From contig CAKMQH010000322.1 of NCBI GenBank assembly GCA_927911515.1, positions 1 through 16,948 of the forward strand: DNA of 16,948 nt, in the 5' to 3' direction. How positions within the stretch are numbered: the stretch's first letter is position 1; each line of letters opens with the position of its first letter. Of this stretch, positions 1 through 7,380 are shown in pieces. The notes under the pieces were generated by a model. That model saw only the letters and a program-made list of their open reading frames with translations. It did no database searches and was not told the origin of the DNA. The stretch comes from an uncultured Neisseria sp. (GTDB lineage Bacteria; Pseudomonadota; Gammaproteobacteria; Burkholderiales; Neisseriaceae). A program made the translations under genes and the position numbers.

Positions 1-268
1 GCGCATATAGCACAACTCTTCGATAAGCTCTGCCTGTGTTTTTTCGTGGTCGGGTTTGTCGGCGATGTAAGGGATTTTTACGGTGGTCGGTCATGGTTTT
101 GGATTGGGGATGTTCGAAGTGCGCCGATGCCGCCTTCCTGATAGGCGCGTATCCATCCGTCGCAGGTGGGTTCGGGAGATGCCGTAGTGGTCTGCGGTAC
201 GCTGTTGGCTGCGTATATGCAGGTAGTGGAGTACGGCTTGGTATTTGAGTGAATGTATATTTGCTCAT
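1..268 (-). pseudogene. IS3-family transposase OrfA remnant, frameshifted and cut by the window edge
   Basis: The minus strand starts at ATG 268-266 (MSKYT...) and then encodes pieces of a helix-turn-helix transposase N-terminus in shifting frames: SLKYQAVLHYLHIRSQQRTA, then DHYGISRTHLRR, then WIRAYQEGGIGAL, then EHPQSKTM, and finally KIPYIADKPDHEKTQAELIE and ELCYMR running off the left edge. Each piece is a recognisable part of the OrfA DNA-binding domain of IS3-type elements. At least four frame changes separate them, so no intact OrfA can be made. The right end of the element is marked by the terminal sequence at 301-326. The rest of the element lies outside the window. The IS3-type assignment rests on recognition of the protein pieces and the end sequence; the exact IS name was not determined. 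Confidence 0.75.
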
Positions 269-326
269 AAAAAAACTGCACCTTGTGAGTTGGAGGGGAT
301 GTGTCCAACTTTTGGGGTGCAGTTCA
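269..326 (-). repeat. IS end containing a hairpin followed by T7 (terminator-like)
   Basis: Read on the minus strand, this stretch starts with the IS terminus TGAACTGCACCCCAAAAG at 326-309 and ends directly against the transposase ATG. It folds into a nested hairpin: CTGCACC at 276-282 pairs with GGTGCAG at 316-322, and AGTTGGA at 288-294 pairs with TCCAACT at 304-310. The five-base segments between them can form mostly G-U pairs in RNA. Seven T residues (minus strand, 275-269) follow, which gives the form of an intrinsic terminator for transcripts entering the element from the nagZ side. Confidence 0.6.
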
Positions 327-342
327 AAAGCCCAATTTAGCT

Positions 343-355
343 TTTCAGACGACCT
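343..355 (-). repeat. DNA uptake sequence (AG-mucDUS), single copy
   Basis: TTTCAGACGACCT, the reverse complement of AGGTCGTCTGAAA, lies about 30 bases beyond the nagZ stop. It has no inverted partner nearby, so by itself it is not a hairpin terminator. Confidence 0.85.
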
Positions 356-383
356 TCTTCCATTCTTTCTAAATCAAACGCCT

Positions 384-1472
384 TTAAAACGCTTCGCCGA
401 CTTTCACGCCGCCTGCGGTGTCTTTGGGCGTGGCAAGTTGCGCGGTCATGGCTTGGGCGGCTTGGAAATCAGGCGTTTGCATCACGGTTTGGGCTGCTTC
501 TTTGCCCAGTGTGTTCGCCATGTATTGCCAGCGGTTTGCCAAATCGGGATTGGCGGGGATTTGGAAGCCGTCGCGCAGTTCGTCGACGAGGTCGGGGCGG
601 TTGCAGACGAGGACGATATCGCAGCCTGCCGTGAAAGAGGCGTTTGCGCGTTCTTTGATGCCGCCCGCTGCGCCTGCGCCTTCCATCGTGAGGTCGTCTG
701 AAAAGATAACGCCTTTAAATCCAATATCTTGGCGCAGGATTTGTTTGAGCCATTTTTCAGAGAAACCAGCAGGGTTGCCATCAATTTGCGGATAAACGAC
801 GTGGGCAGGCATGACTGCCGCCATGCCTGCGCTGCTTAAGGCGCGGAACGGAATCATGTCGGCGGCTTCGAGTTCAACAAGGCTGCGCGTGTCTTCGGGT
901 TGCACCAAATGGCTGTCACCTTCGACGAATCCGTGTCCGGGGAAATGTTTGCCGCAGGACTTCATGCCGCCCCGGTTCAGACCTTTTTGCAGGGCAAGGG
1001 CGAGTTGGGTTACGGTATCGGCGTTGCGGTGGAAGCTGCGGTTGCCGATGACGGGGCATGTTCCCCAGTCGAGGTCGAGGACAGGCGTGAAGGAAAGGTC
1101 TATACCGCAGGCGGTCAGCTCTGTTGCCAATACCCAGCCGACCTGTTCGGCTTTTTCTTTGGCAGCGGCTTCGCCTTCGGTGTCCCAAATCTGTCCTAAA
1201 GTATTCATGGCGGGCAGTCGGGTGAAGCCTTCGATGAAGCGTTGCACCCTGCCGCCTTCGTGATCGACGGCGATGATGAGTTCAGGCGTGCGCAGTGCTT
1301 TGATTTCTTGAACCAGGGCTTTGAGCTGCTCGACGTTTTGGAAGTTGCGGCGGAACAGGATGACACCGCCGATGGACGGATTGAGCAGGCGTTGTTTTTC
1401 TTCTTCGGTCAGACAGTAGGCAGCAACGTCTGCCATGACGGGACCGCGCGGGATGGAATGGGGAGCGTTCAT
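384..1472 (-). CDS. nagZ: Beta-N-acetylhexosaminidase NagZ (GH3)
   Basis: Cytoplasmic glycoside hydrolase family 3 enzyme that removes N-acetylglucosamine from anhydro-muropeptides during peptidoglycan recycling. The 362-residue protein has no signal peptide. AVDHEGGRVQR (68-78) begins the conserved core. KHFPGHG (175-181) followed by DSH (186-188) is the NagZ signature with the mobile catalytic His loop. FSDDLTMEGA (257-266) carries the nucleophile, by family knowledge the first Asp (D259). Length and motif order are normal for proteobacterial NagZ. The start at 1472 is preceded by AAGGA at 1485-1481. It reads in the same direction as the antiporter upstream but is separated from it by a DUS hairpin. 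The codons for residues 257-261 are themselves a perfect uptake sequence (691-703). Confidence 0.95.
   Translation of the reverse strand: MNAPHSIPRGPVMADVAAYCLTEEEKQRLLNPSIGGVILFRRNFQNVEQLKALVQEIKALRTPELIIAVDHEGGRVQRFIEGFTRLPAMNTLGQIWDTEGEAAAKEKAEQVGWVLATELTACGIDLSFTPVLDLDWGTCPVIGNRSFHRNADTVTQLALALQKGLNRGGMKSCGKHFPGHGFVEGDSHLVQPEDTRSLVELEAADMIPFRALSSAGMAAVMPAHVVYPQIDGNPAGFSEKWLKQILRQDIGFKGVIFSDDLTMEGAGAAGGIKERANASFTAGCDIVLVCNRPDLVDELRDGFQIPANPDLANRWQYMANTLGKEAAQTVMQTPDFQAAQAMTAQLATPKDTAGGVKVGEAF
691..703 (+). repeat. Uptake sequence inside nagZ, over the catalytic motif
   Basis: Perfect AGGTCGTCTGAAA. Read on the coding (minus) strand it is TTTCAGACGACCT, which encodes F257-S258-D259-D260 and the first base of L261 of NagZ. 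Confidence 0.9.
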
Positions 1473-1491
1473 TTTTGGGTTCCTTAAAATA

Positions 1492-1527
1492 TTTCAGACG
1501 ACCTTTGATACTTAAGGTCGTCTGAAA
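1492..1527 (-). terminator. Inverted DUS pair, hairpin terminator after the antiporter gene
   Basis: TTTCAGACGACCT (1492-1504) and AGGTCGTCTGAAA (1515-1527) form a 13-bp or longer stem with a loop of about 10 bases, 13 bp beyond the stop of the minus-strand antiporter. It also lies only 20 bases before the nagZ start, so nagZ needs either readthrough or a very short promoter region. Confidence 0.75.
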
Positions 1528-1540
1528 ACGGGAAAACACA

Positions 1541-3061
1541 TCAGGCAACTTTGCCTTTTTTGTCTTTCAGTATGAAGATGAGGGCGGTCATGACGACGCC
1601 GGTTGCGAAAAAGCCCAGCCAAGCCGATTGGGTCATACCCAACACGAGGTAGCCTGCCGCTGCCGCGCCTGCAACGGTCAAGGCGTAAGGCAGTTGCGAT
1701 GTAACGTGGTCGATATGGTTGCAATGCGCACCGGTGGAAGACAGGATGGTGGTGTCGGAGATGGGCGAACAGTGGTCGCCGCACACTGCGCCAGCCATAA
1801 CGGCGGACATGCACGGGATGACCAACGATGCATCGACTTTGACTGCCATCGCGGCGGCAATCGGCAGCATAATGCCAAACGTTCCCCAGCTTGTACCTGT
1901 GGCAAACGCCATCACGCTGGCAAGCAGGAAGAGGATGACGGGCAGGAAGCCGGGATGGATGTTGTCTGCAACCAGCGTGGAGAGGTAGTCGCCGGTGTGC
2001 ATTTCGCTGACGACGGTGCTGATGAGCCAGGCAAGAATCAGGATGGTAATCGCGCCGAACATCGAAGATATGCCTTGAATGATGGCTTTGGGATAATCGG
2101 CAGCTTTGATGGTACCAAGCGTGCAGAGGATGACGGTCAGTACGCCGCAAGTGCCGCCGAACACCAGCGAAGTGTTTACATCGGTATTTTCAAACGCGCC
2201 CAAAATGGTAAAGGTTTCGCTTGCCTGCGCGCCTGTGTAAATCATGGCAGAAACGGTGGAGACGATTAACACCAAAACCGGAATAATCAGCGCATAAACC
2301 CGGCCTTTGGGGTCGTCTGAAACGGCGGTTTCGTCGTGAACTTCCTGCAATGCCGCTCTCTCAAAGCGCGCCATCGAGCCGATATCAAAGGAGAACCATG
2401 CGACGATGAACACCATCAACAGGGCAAATAAGGCGTAATAGTTCATCAAGCTCATGGCGACAAACGTACCCATCGGCGTGTATCCGGTGATGTGATAAGT
2501 AACGAGCAGACCTGCCAGCGTGGCGATAATCGATGCACCCCAGCTTGAAACCGGCATCAGTACGCACATCGGCGCGGCTGTAGAATCAAGGATATACGCC
2601 AGTTTGGCGCGGGAGACTTTGAATTTGTCGGTAACGGGGCGGGCAATCGCGCCGACGGCGAGACTGTGGAAATAGTCGTCGATAAAGGTAACGAATACGA
2701 GGCAGGCAGTCAGCATTTTTGCGCCGCGCCTCCCTTTGATGTGTTGCTTCGCCCAATCGGCAAACGCCTGATTGCTGCCGGAAAAGGTCAGCAGCGAAGT
2801 AAAAATACCGAGCAACAATAAGAAAATCAGGATTTTAGGTTTTCCCAAAGACCAATCGCCGTCTGCCCAGGTCAGCCCGACCACCATGTCTTTCAGGTGT
2901 GTCAGTCCGTCAATCGGGCTGCCGCCGACCAAAAAGGCAACGCCGACCAAGATACCGATGCCCAAAGACAGCAGCACGCGGCGGGTGATGACGGCAAGCG
3001 CCAATGCCAAAAACGGCGGCACGACGGATAAAAACGAATGTGAATAATCAATCAGGTGCAT
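1541..3061 (-). CDS. NhaC-family Na+/H+ antiporter (first copy)
   Basis: Inner-membrane carrier of 506 residues, rich in hydrophobic helices throughout. Two motifs place it in the NhaC/ion-transporter superfamily: ATGTSWGTFG (387-396) and GDHCSPISDTT (428-438), the latter matching GDKMSPLSDTT of the second antiporter in this window. An acidic stretch FIDDYFHS (126-133) in the first half is a plausible part of the ion path. The expected role is exchanging cytoplasmic Na+ for H+; substrate and direction are inferred from the family. It ends in a lysine-rich tail. No good ribosome binding site is visible before the ATG at 3061. The gene contains an uptake sequence variant (2310-2322) that encodes V-S-D-D-P in a cytoplasmic-looking loop. 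The next gene upstream, htrA, has its own terminator, so this is probably a separate unit. Confidence 0.88.
   Translation of the reverse strand: MHLIDYSHSFLSVVPPFLALALAVITRRVLLSLGIGILVGVAFLVGGSPIDGLTHLKDMVVGLTWADGDWSLGKPKILIFLLLLGIFTSLLTFSGSNQAFADWAKQHIKGRRGAKMLTACLVFVTFIDDYFHSLAVGAIARPVTDKFKVSRAKLAYILDSTAAPMCVLMPVSSWGASIIATLAGLLVTYHITGYTPMGTFVAMSLMNYYALFALLMVFIVAWFSFDIGSMARFERAALQEVHDETAVSDDPKGRVYALIIPVLVLIVSTVSAMIYTGAQASETFTILGAFENTDVNTSLVFGGTCGVLTVILCTLGTIKAADYPKAIIQGISSMFGAITILILAWLISTVVSEMHTGDYLSTLVADNIHPGFLPVILFLLASVMAFATGTSWGTFGIMLPIAAAMAVKVDASLVIPCMSAVMAGAVCGDHCSPISDTTILSSTGAHCNHIDHVTSQLPYALTVAGAAAAGYLVLGMTQSAWLGFFATGVVMTALIFILKDKKGKVA
2310..2322 (+). repeat. Uptake sequence variant inside the first antiporter gene
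   Basis: GGGTCGTCTGAAA, one base from consensus at position 1. It encodes part of the loop AVSDDPKG (246-253) between hydrophobic segments of the antiporter. Confidence 0.75.
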
Positions 3062-3100
3062 AATATTTTTATTAATAGGAAGTCAATCGGAGCGGAACGT

Positions 3101-3113
3101 TTTCAGACGACCT
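3101..3113 (-). repeat. DNA uptake sequence, single copy
   Basis: TTTCAGACGACCT, about 40 bases upstream of the first antiporter start, in the spacer between it and htrA. No inverted partner. Confidence 0.85.
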
Positions 3114-3191
3114 TTGAATGCGATTGTTGACAAAGCCAAAAGAGCAAAACCATCAAAAAACAAACAAATCAATCAGTTGCTAAAATTACAA

Positions 3192-3221
3192 AATACCCGC
3201 CACCTTAGGATGGCGGGTATT
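3192..3221 (-). terminator. Intrinsic terminator of htrA (not DUS based)
   Basis: AATACCCGCCA (3192-3202) and TGGCGGGTATT (3211-3221) form a perfect 11-bp GC-rich stem with an 8-base loop. On the minus strand the stem is followed by a T-rich run. It lies about 30 bases past the htrA stop. Confidence 0.8.
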
Positions 3222-3250
3222 CTATCATTGAATGGCGCTTGCGTTGCACC

Positions 3251-4603
3251 TTATTGCAGGGTCAGGGCGAGGAAAAGCGTATTGCCGTCGCGCTGAACCA
3301 GCAGCGGCACATTTTTACCCGCACCTGCCAACGCGCTGCGGAAGCTCGATTCGTCGTTGACGCTGATTTGGCTGACGGCGAGGATTTCGTCGCCGCGTTT
3401 GAGTCCGGCACGTTCCGCCGCTCCGCTGACGCGGGAAACAATCAGGCGGCTTTTGCCTGCACCTTCATCGACGCGCAGGGTCAGTCCCGTATTATCGACG
3501 GTAAAGCCGTCCGCCGGATTTGCCTGCTGCGGCTGCTCGGTAGCGCGAGAAGACGTTTCGTTCTGCTCAGCCATGCTGCCGAGTTTGACTTTCACATTAA
3601 TCTTCTCGCCTTTTCGCCATACTTCCAGCGTAACCTCCTTACCCGGCAGCATCGAGCCGACCATGACCGGCAAATCGCTGGACACGCGCACTTCTTCGCC
3701 GTTGACGCTGCGGACGATGTCGCCCACTTGCAATCCTGCCTGCATTGCGGGGCTGTTCGGCATCACTTTGGCAATCAACGCGCCGCTGGCTTTGTCCAAG
3801 CCGAACGATTTCGCCAAATCGTAAGACACTTCCTGAATAATCACGCCCAACTGACCGCGCTGAACCTTGCCACTGGTTTTCAACTGCTCGGCAACGTTCA
3901 TCGCCACATCAATCGGAATCGCGAAGGAAATGCCCATAAATCCGCCGCTGCGGCTGTAAATTTGGGAGTTGATGCCGACTACCTGACCTTTCAGGTTAAA
4001 CAGCGGACCGCCCGAGTTACCCGGATTGATGGCAACGTCGGTTTGAATGAAAGGCGTGTAGCTTTCGTTCGGCAGGCTGCGTCCTTTGGCGGACACGATG
4101 CCCGAAGTAACGCTGTTGTCAAAGCCGAACGGCGCGCCGATAGCGGCAACCCACTCGCCCGGTTTCAAATCTTTCGGATTACCGATTTTGACGACGGGCA
4201 ACTCTTCCGAAGCATCAATCTTCAACAGCGCAACATCAGATTGCGTATCTGAACCGATCAGCTTGGCAGTGTATTCGCGCTTGTCGTTGAGCAGGACTTT
4301 GATATTGCCCATACCGGCAACAACGTGGGCATTGGTCAGGATATAGCCGTCTTTGCTGATGATGAAGCCGGAACCGAAATTCAAATCATCGTCGGCAGAT
4401 TGGTCTTCCGGCATATCGGGCATATTCGGAACCAGGCGTTTGAAAAACTCGTAAAACGGATCGTTGTCCGGAAACTGGCTCAAGTCCATGCCCTGCTCTT
4501 CAGACTGCCCGCTGCCTGCGGCACGTCCGGCGGGGGATGCTTGGATATTGACCACCGCCTGACCTTCGTTTTGCACCAATTGTGCGAAATCGGGCAGCAG
4601 CAT
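3251..4603 (-). CDS. htrA: HtrA/DegP-type periplasmic serine protease, body of the gene
   Basis: Envelope protease/chaperone (S1C family) that degrades misfolded periplasmic proteins. The 450 residues from M at 4603 contain the whole catalytic domain and two PDZ domains. The triad is H93 (TNAHVV), D123 (QSDVALL) and S197 (GNSGGP). PDZ1 covers about 240-335 (GQLGVIIQEV onward) and PDZ2 about 365-450. The protein ends TLFLALTLQ, typical of the neisserial enzyme. The internal Met is not the natural start: the family has a lipoprotein-type signal upstream, and that signal is present here at 4604-4753 but broken by a stop and frame changes. As written the sequence would give only a signal-less protein. 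A GC-rich terminator follows the stop. Confidence 0.93.
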   Translation of the reverse strand: MLLPDFAQLVQNEGQAVVNIQASPAGRAAGSGQSEEQGMDLSQFPDNDPFYEFFKRLVPNMPDMPEDQSADDDLNFGSGFIISKDGYILTNAHVVAGMGNIKVLLNDKREYTAKLIGSDTQSDVALLKIDASEELPVVKIGNPKDLKPGEWVAAIGAPFGFDNSVTSGIVSAKGRSLPNESYTPFIQTDVAINPGNSGGPLFNLKGQVVGINSQIYSRSGGFMGISFAIPIDVAMNVAEQLKTSGKVQRGQLGVIIQEVSYDLAKSFGLDKASGALIAKVMPNSPAMQAGLQVGDIVRSVNGEEVRVSSDLPVMVGSMLPGKEVTLEVWRKGEKINVKVKLGSMAEQNETSSRATEQPQQANPADGFTVDNTGLTLRVDEGAGKSRLIVSRVSGAAERAGLKRGDEILAVSQISVNDESSFRSALAGAGKNVPLLVQRDGNTLFLALTLQ

Positions 4604-4753
4604 ACCGACGCTGCCGTCGTTTTTCGAGGGTTCGATTCTCTGTACGAATTCTTCGCTTTTGCTGTCGCCGCCGAAGAAGCTGCTGATTTGTCACAGCCGC
4701 CCAAGGCCAGTCGCAGAAGCCGTTACCAAAGCAAAGTATCTATATTTTTTCAT
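4604..4753 (-). pseudogene. htrA: Disrupted signal peptide/leader of htrA
   Basis: ATG at 4753-4751 starts MKKYRYFALVTASATGLGRL and then meets TGA at 4693-4691. One frame over, the same DNA reads LALGGCDKSAA, a lipobox with its Cys. Back in the first frame it continues SFFGGDSKSEEFVQRIEPSK and then NDGSVG, joining the protease body at M4603. The first and last segments share a frame, so an extra base near 4705-4697 and a missing base near 4680 would explain everything. Restored, the product would be a lipoprotein-type HtrA of about 500 residues. Confidence 0.8.
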
Positions 4754-4816
4754 TTTTTTCGCGCACCGCGTTTCCTTTTCCGAATAACGGATTGTGTTCT
4801 TGCATCTTAAAAACCG

Positions 4817-4829
4817 GGGTCGTCTGAAA
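4817..4829 (+). repeat. Uptake sequence variant upstream of htrA
   Basis: GGGTCGTCTGAAA, 64 bases or more upstream of the htrA leader ATG. The rest of 4754-4974 is AT-rich and shows no gene. It should hold the htrA promoter, but no clear -35/-10 pair stands out. Confidence 0.7.
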
Positions 4830-4974
4830 CTTTTATCGTTTTCCAACCCGATAAGGTCAAATTTTACCTTTTGCCCATATTTTTTCAAGCATTTCATTTT
4901 AAATAAAAAATGCCGTCAGAAATTTTAACCTAATGGGAAGGTTGTTTTGTTGATTGTTTACAATTTATCAACGT

Positions 4975-5607
4975 TTACATCAACTTTGCGCCATACTCGC
5001 ATAAATCATTAATCATACATTTCCCGCATTGCGGCTTCTGCGCCTTGCAAGTGTAGCGTCCGTGCAGAATCAGCCAGTGGTGTGCATCCATCAAAAACTC
5101 TTTCGGCACAAAGCGCATCAGCTTGTCTTCCACCTCGCGTACATCCTTGCCCGGCGCGATTTTGGTACGGTTGGACACTCTGAAGATATGCGTATCGACC
5201 GCCATGACAGGATGGCCGAACGCCGTGTTCAACACCACGTTCGCCGTCTTGCGCCCCACGCCCGGCAACGACTCCAAAGCCTCGCGGTCTTCCGGCACTT
5301 CGCCGTTGTATTTTTCCAGCAGGATGCGGCAAGTCTGCATGATGTGTTTGGACTTGGTTTTATAAAGCCCGATGGTTTTCGTGTATTCCATCACGCCGTC
5401 CAACCCCAAATCCAGCATCGCCTGCGGCGTATTGGCAACCGGAAACAGCTTCGCCGTCGCCTTGTTCACACCCACGTCGGTCGCCTGCGCCGACAGCAAA
5501 ACGGCGATCAAAAGCTCGAAGGGGGAATTGAAATGAAGCTCGGTGGTCGGATGGGGATTGGCAGCGCGGAAACGCTCAAAAATTTCTTGGCGGATCTGTT
5601 TGTTCAT
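4975..5607 (-). CDS. nth: Endonuclease III (DNA glycosylase/AP lyase)
   Basis: Base-excision repair enzyme that removes oxidised pyrimidines and cleaves abasic sites. The 210 residues align by eye with E. coli Nth without shifting the key numbers. The helix-hairpin-helix is LPGVGRKTANVV (114-125) with catalytic K120. The catalytic Asp is D138 in AVDTHIFRV. The four iron-sulfur ligands are C187, C194, C197 and C203. The gene is intact. The start at 5607 has a weak ribosome binding site. Upstream lies a Correia element whose edge is only 31 bases from the ATG, so nth expression may come from it. Downstream the spacer to htrA is AT-rich and no terminator hairpin was found. Confidence 0.97.
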   Translation of the reverse strand: MNKQIRQEIFERFRAANPHPTTELHFNSPFELLIAVLLSAQATDVGVNKATAKLFPVANTPQAMLDLGLDGVMEYTKTIGLYKTKSKHIMQTCRILLEKYNGEVPEDREALESLPGVGRKTANVVLNTAFGHPVMAVDTHIFRVSNRTKIAPGKDVREVEDKLMRFVPKEFLMDAHHWLILHGRYTCKAQKPQCGKCMINDLCEYGAKLM

Positions 5608-5635
5608 GGGGATATGGGTAGGATTCGTGTGTGTC

Positions 5636-5641
5636 TTTATA
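5636..5641 (-). promoter_or_regulatory. Possible -10 box at the CREE junction, driving nth
   Basis: On the minus strand the CREE terminal TATA plus adjacent bases read TATAAA about 28 bases before the nth ATG. CREE ends are known to create promoters in Neisseria in this way. The -35 region (GTACTG at optimal spacing) is poor, so this is only a candidate. Confidence 0.35.
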
Positions 5642-5744
5642 GTGGATTAACTTTAAACCAGTACGGCGTTGCCTCGCCTTGCCGTACTATCTGTACTGTC
5701 TACGGCTTCGTCGCCTTGTCCTGATTTAAAGTTAATCCACTATA
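5638..5744. mobile_element. Correia repeat enclosed element (CREE), short form, 107 bp
   Basis: Bounded by TATAGTGGATTAAC at the left and its inverted match GTTAATCCACTATA at the right. The inside keeps GTACGGCGTTGCCTCGCC and CGGCTTCGTCGCCTTGTCCT but lacks the central block carrying the IHF-like region that is present in the 155-bp copy at 12532. The TA duplicated at the ends is the usual target. The element is non-coding and thought to be moved by transposases acting in trans. Confidence 0.93.
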
Positions 5745-5766
5745 TCGTTTGCCCGATTATATCGCA

Positions 5767-5809
5767 AAAGGTCGTCTGAAAACGCCAAATGCTTTTTCAG
5801 ACGACCTTT
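5767..5809 (-). terminator. Inverted DUS pair, terminator of the second antiporter
   Basis: AAAGGTCGTCTGAAAA (5767-5782) and TTTTCAGACGACCTTT (5794-5809) give a perfect 16-bp stem with an 11-base loop, 13 bases after the minus-strand stop at 5823. Confidence 0.8.
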
Positions 5810-5822
5810 GTATCCCGCCGCT

Positions 5823-7212
5823 TTACGCGGTTTCTTTCTTGCTCAACGTCAGACCTGTCCAGCCGAACAGTAGCGTCAAAATCAGGCTCAAATAGCAGAA
5901 GAAGGCGTAAGGCAAGTATTCCCAAACGGGTACGCCGAGGGCGTGGCTGATAAATACGCCGCAGACGCTCCACGGCACAAGCGGATTGATGACCGTACCT
6001 GCGTCTTCAAGCGTGCGCGAAAGGTTGCGCGAATGCAGTCCGAGCTTGTCGTACACGGGTTTGAAGGTTTCGCCGGAAAGCAAGATACTCAAATATTGTT
6101 CGCCAATGAGGAAATTGACGCCGACCGAGGTGGCGGCAACGCTAAAGGTGGCGCGTCCGGCAGTGGTCAGGAACGCGCGGATGGCATCCAGCAGCGACGG
6201 AATCACACCGAGCGTAAACAGCAGCCCGCCCAAACTCATGCCGAGAATCACGATGGTTTGCGTGAAGAACATGCTTTCCAAACCGCCGCGCGAAATGAGT
6301 TTGGCGATGTCTTTAAATGCTTCGCCCTCGAGTTTGTAGCCGCCGTAAAACCATGCGCCGAGCTGGTTCAAGTCGGGCGTGCTGTGGAAATAGGTAACGC
6401 CAAGTGCGGCGATGATGGTGAAGAGCATGGCGACGACGGCGTTGACACGCAACAGCGCCAACACGACCAACAGCGCAAAAGGAACGAGCGAATAGCCATG
6501 CACCAAGCCTGTCGCTTCAAGCTGGCTGCGGAAAGATTCGACGCTGTTCATATCGTGTGCGGCGACATTGGGCAAGAGCCACAGCATCAATGCCGCGCTG
6601 ATGAGCCACGCAGGAATGGTGGTGTACATCATGTTTTTGATGTGTTCGAACAAATCAATGCCGACGATGGAGGCGGAAATGCCCGTGGTATCGGAGAGCG
6701 GGGACATTTTGTCGCCAAAAAACGCGCCGGACACAATCGCGCCCGCCGTCATCGCAAAATCTGCATGAAACGCCGCCGCCATGCCCATAAAGGCAACGCC
6801 GACGGTGGCACAAGTGGTCAAACTACTGCCGATGGATACGCCGATAATGGAACACAGCGCGAAAGCAGAAAAATAGAAATAAGTGGGGGGAAATCAGCCC
6901 GAAACCGTAATACATCAGCGTCGGAATCGCGCCGCTCATCATCAGCGCACTGACCATCAGCCCGATGAAGAAAAACAGGTAAATCGCGCCCATACCCTGC
7001 CCCACCGCGCCGACCATGCCTTTTTGCATGTCGTTGTATTTCAACCCGCGCGCAAGACCGTAGAGGATGAGGACGGTAATGGCGGCAATGATGGACATAT
7101 GGGGCAGCCAGCCCAGCGAAATGATGGTGTAACCCATCGCCCCGATTAACGCCGCAACGACGGCAAGAGCTTCTCCGCGCGGCATATTGAGCAGTGATTT
7201 GAATGCAAACAT
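5823..7212 (-). pseudogene. nhaC: NhaC-family Na+/H+ antiporter (second copy), single frameshift
   Basis: Two frames together encode one NhaC-type inner-membrane antiporter of about 462 residues. The N-terminal part starts at M7212 (MFAFKSLLNMPRGEAL...) and runs through GAIYLFFFIGLMVSALMMSG and on to the segment YYGFGLISP. The C-terminal part contains SSLTTCATVGVAFMG, FFGDKMSPLSDTTGIS (the NhaC signature) and YLSLILTLLFGWTGLTLSKK before the stop. The break is at a run of six C (minus strand; G at 6885-6890). Removing one C gives LISPTYFYFSAFALCSIIGV and then SIGSSLTTCATV, which fuses the halves perfectly. The gene is followed by a DUS terminator and lies between nth and gluP, where I recall an antiporter in other Neisseria. 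Real inactivation and a sequencing error cannot be told apart here. Confidence 0.88.
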
Positions 7213-7257
7213 ATTGCTTTGCCTGTTTTGTGTCTATTTAACGAAGTTTAGCACACG

Positions 7258-7270
7258 GGGTCGTCTGAAA
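7258..7270 (+). repeat. Uptake sequence variant upstream of the second antiporter
   Basis: GGGTCGTCTGAAA, followed at about 7275-7284 by a decayed inverted half (CTTTTCAGAC). It may be an eroded DUS hairpin. The surrounding spacer 7271-7403 is strongly AT-rich and holds no gene. Confidence 0.7.
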
Positions 7271-7355
7271 ACCCGCTTTTCAGACCCACCCTGATGATTT
7301 TTATGAATGTAATAACAGATTTCAGTTGATGCGATATGATTTTAAATTTGATTTT

Positions 7356-7380
7356 TTGAAATAAAATATCTTTATTTCAA
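7356..7380. other. AT-rich perfect inverted repeat after the hydrolase gene
   Basis: TTGAAATAAA (7356-7365) and TTTATTTCAA (7371-7380) form a 10-bp stem with a 5-base loop, about 24 bases beyond the hydrolase stop. The stem is almost all A/T. On the plus strand it is followed by TTTT, on the minus strand by A residues, so its use as a terminator of the minus-strand gene is doubtful. Confidence 0.5.

Noticed and set aside
4910..4921. ATGCCGTCAGAA, close to the meningococcal uptake sequence
   Set aside because: It has one mismatch in the core (T to A) and a single copy, so it is not evidence for a second dialect.
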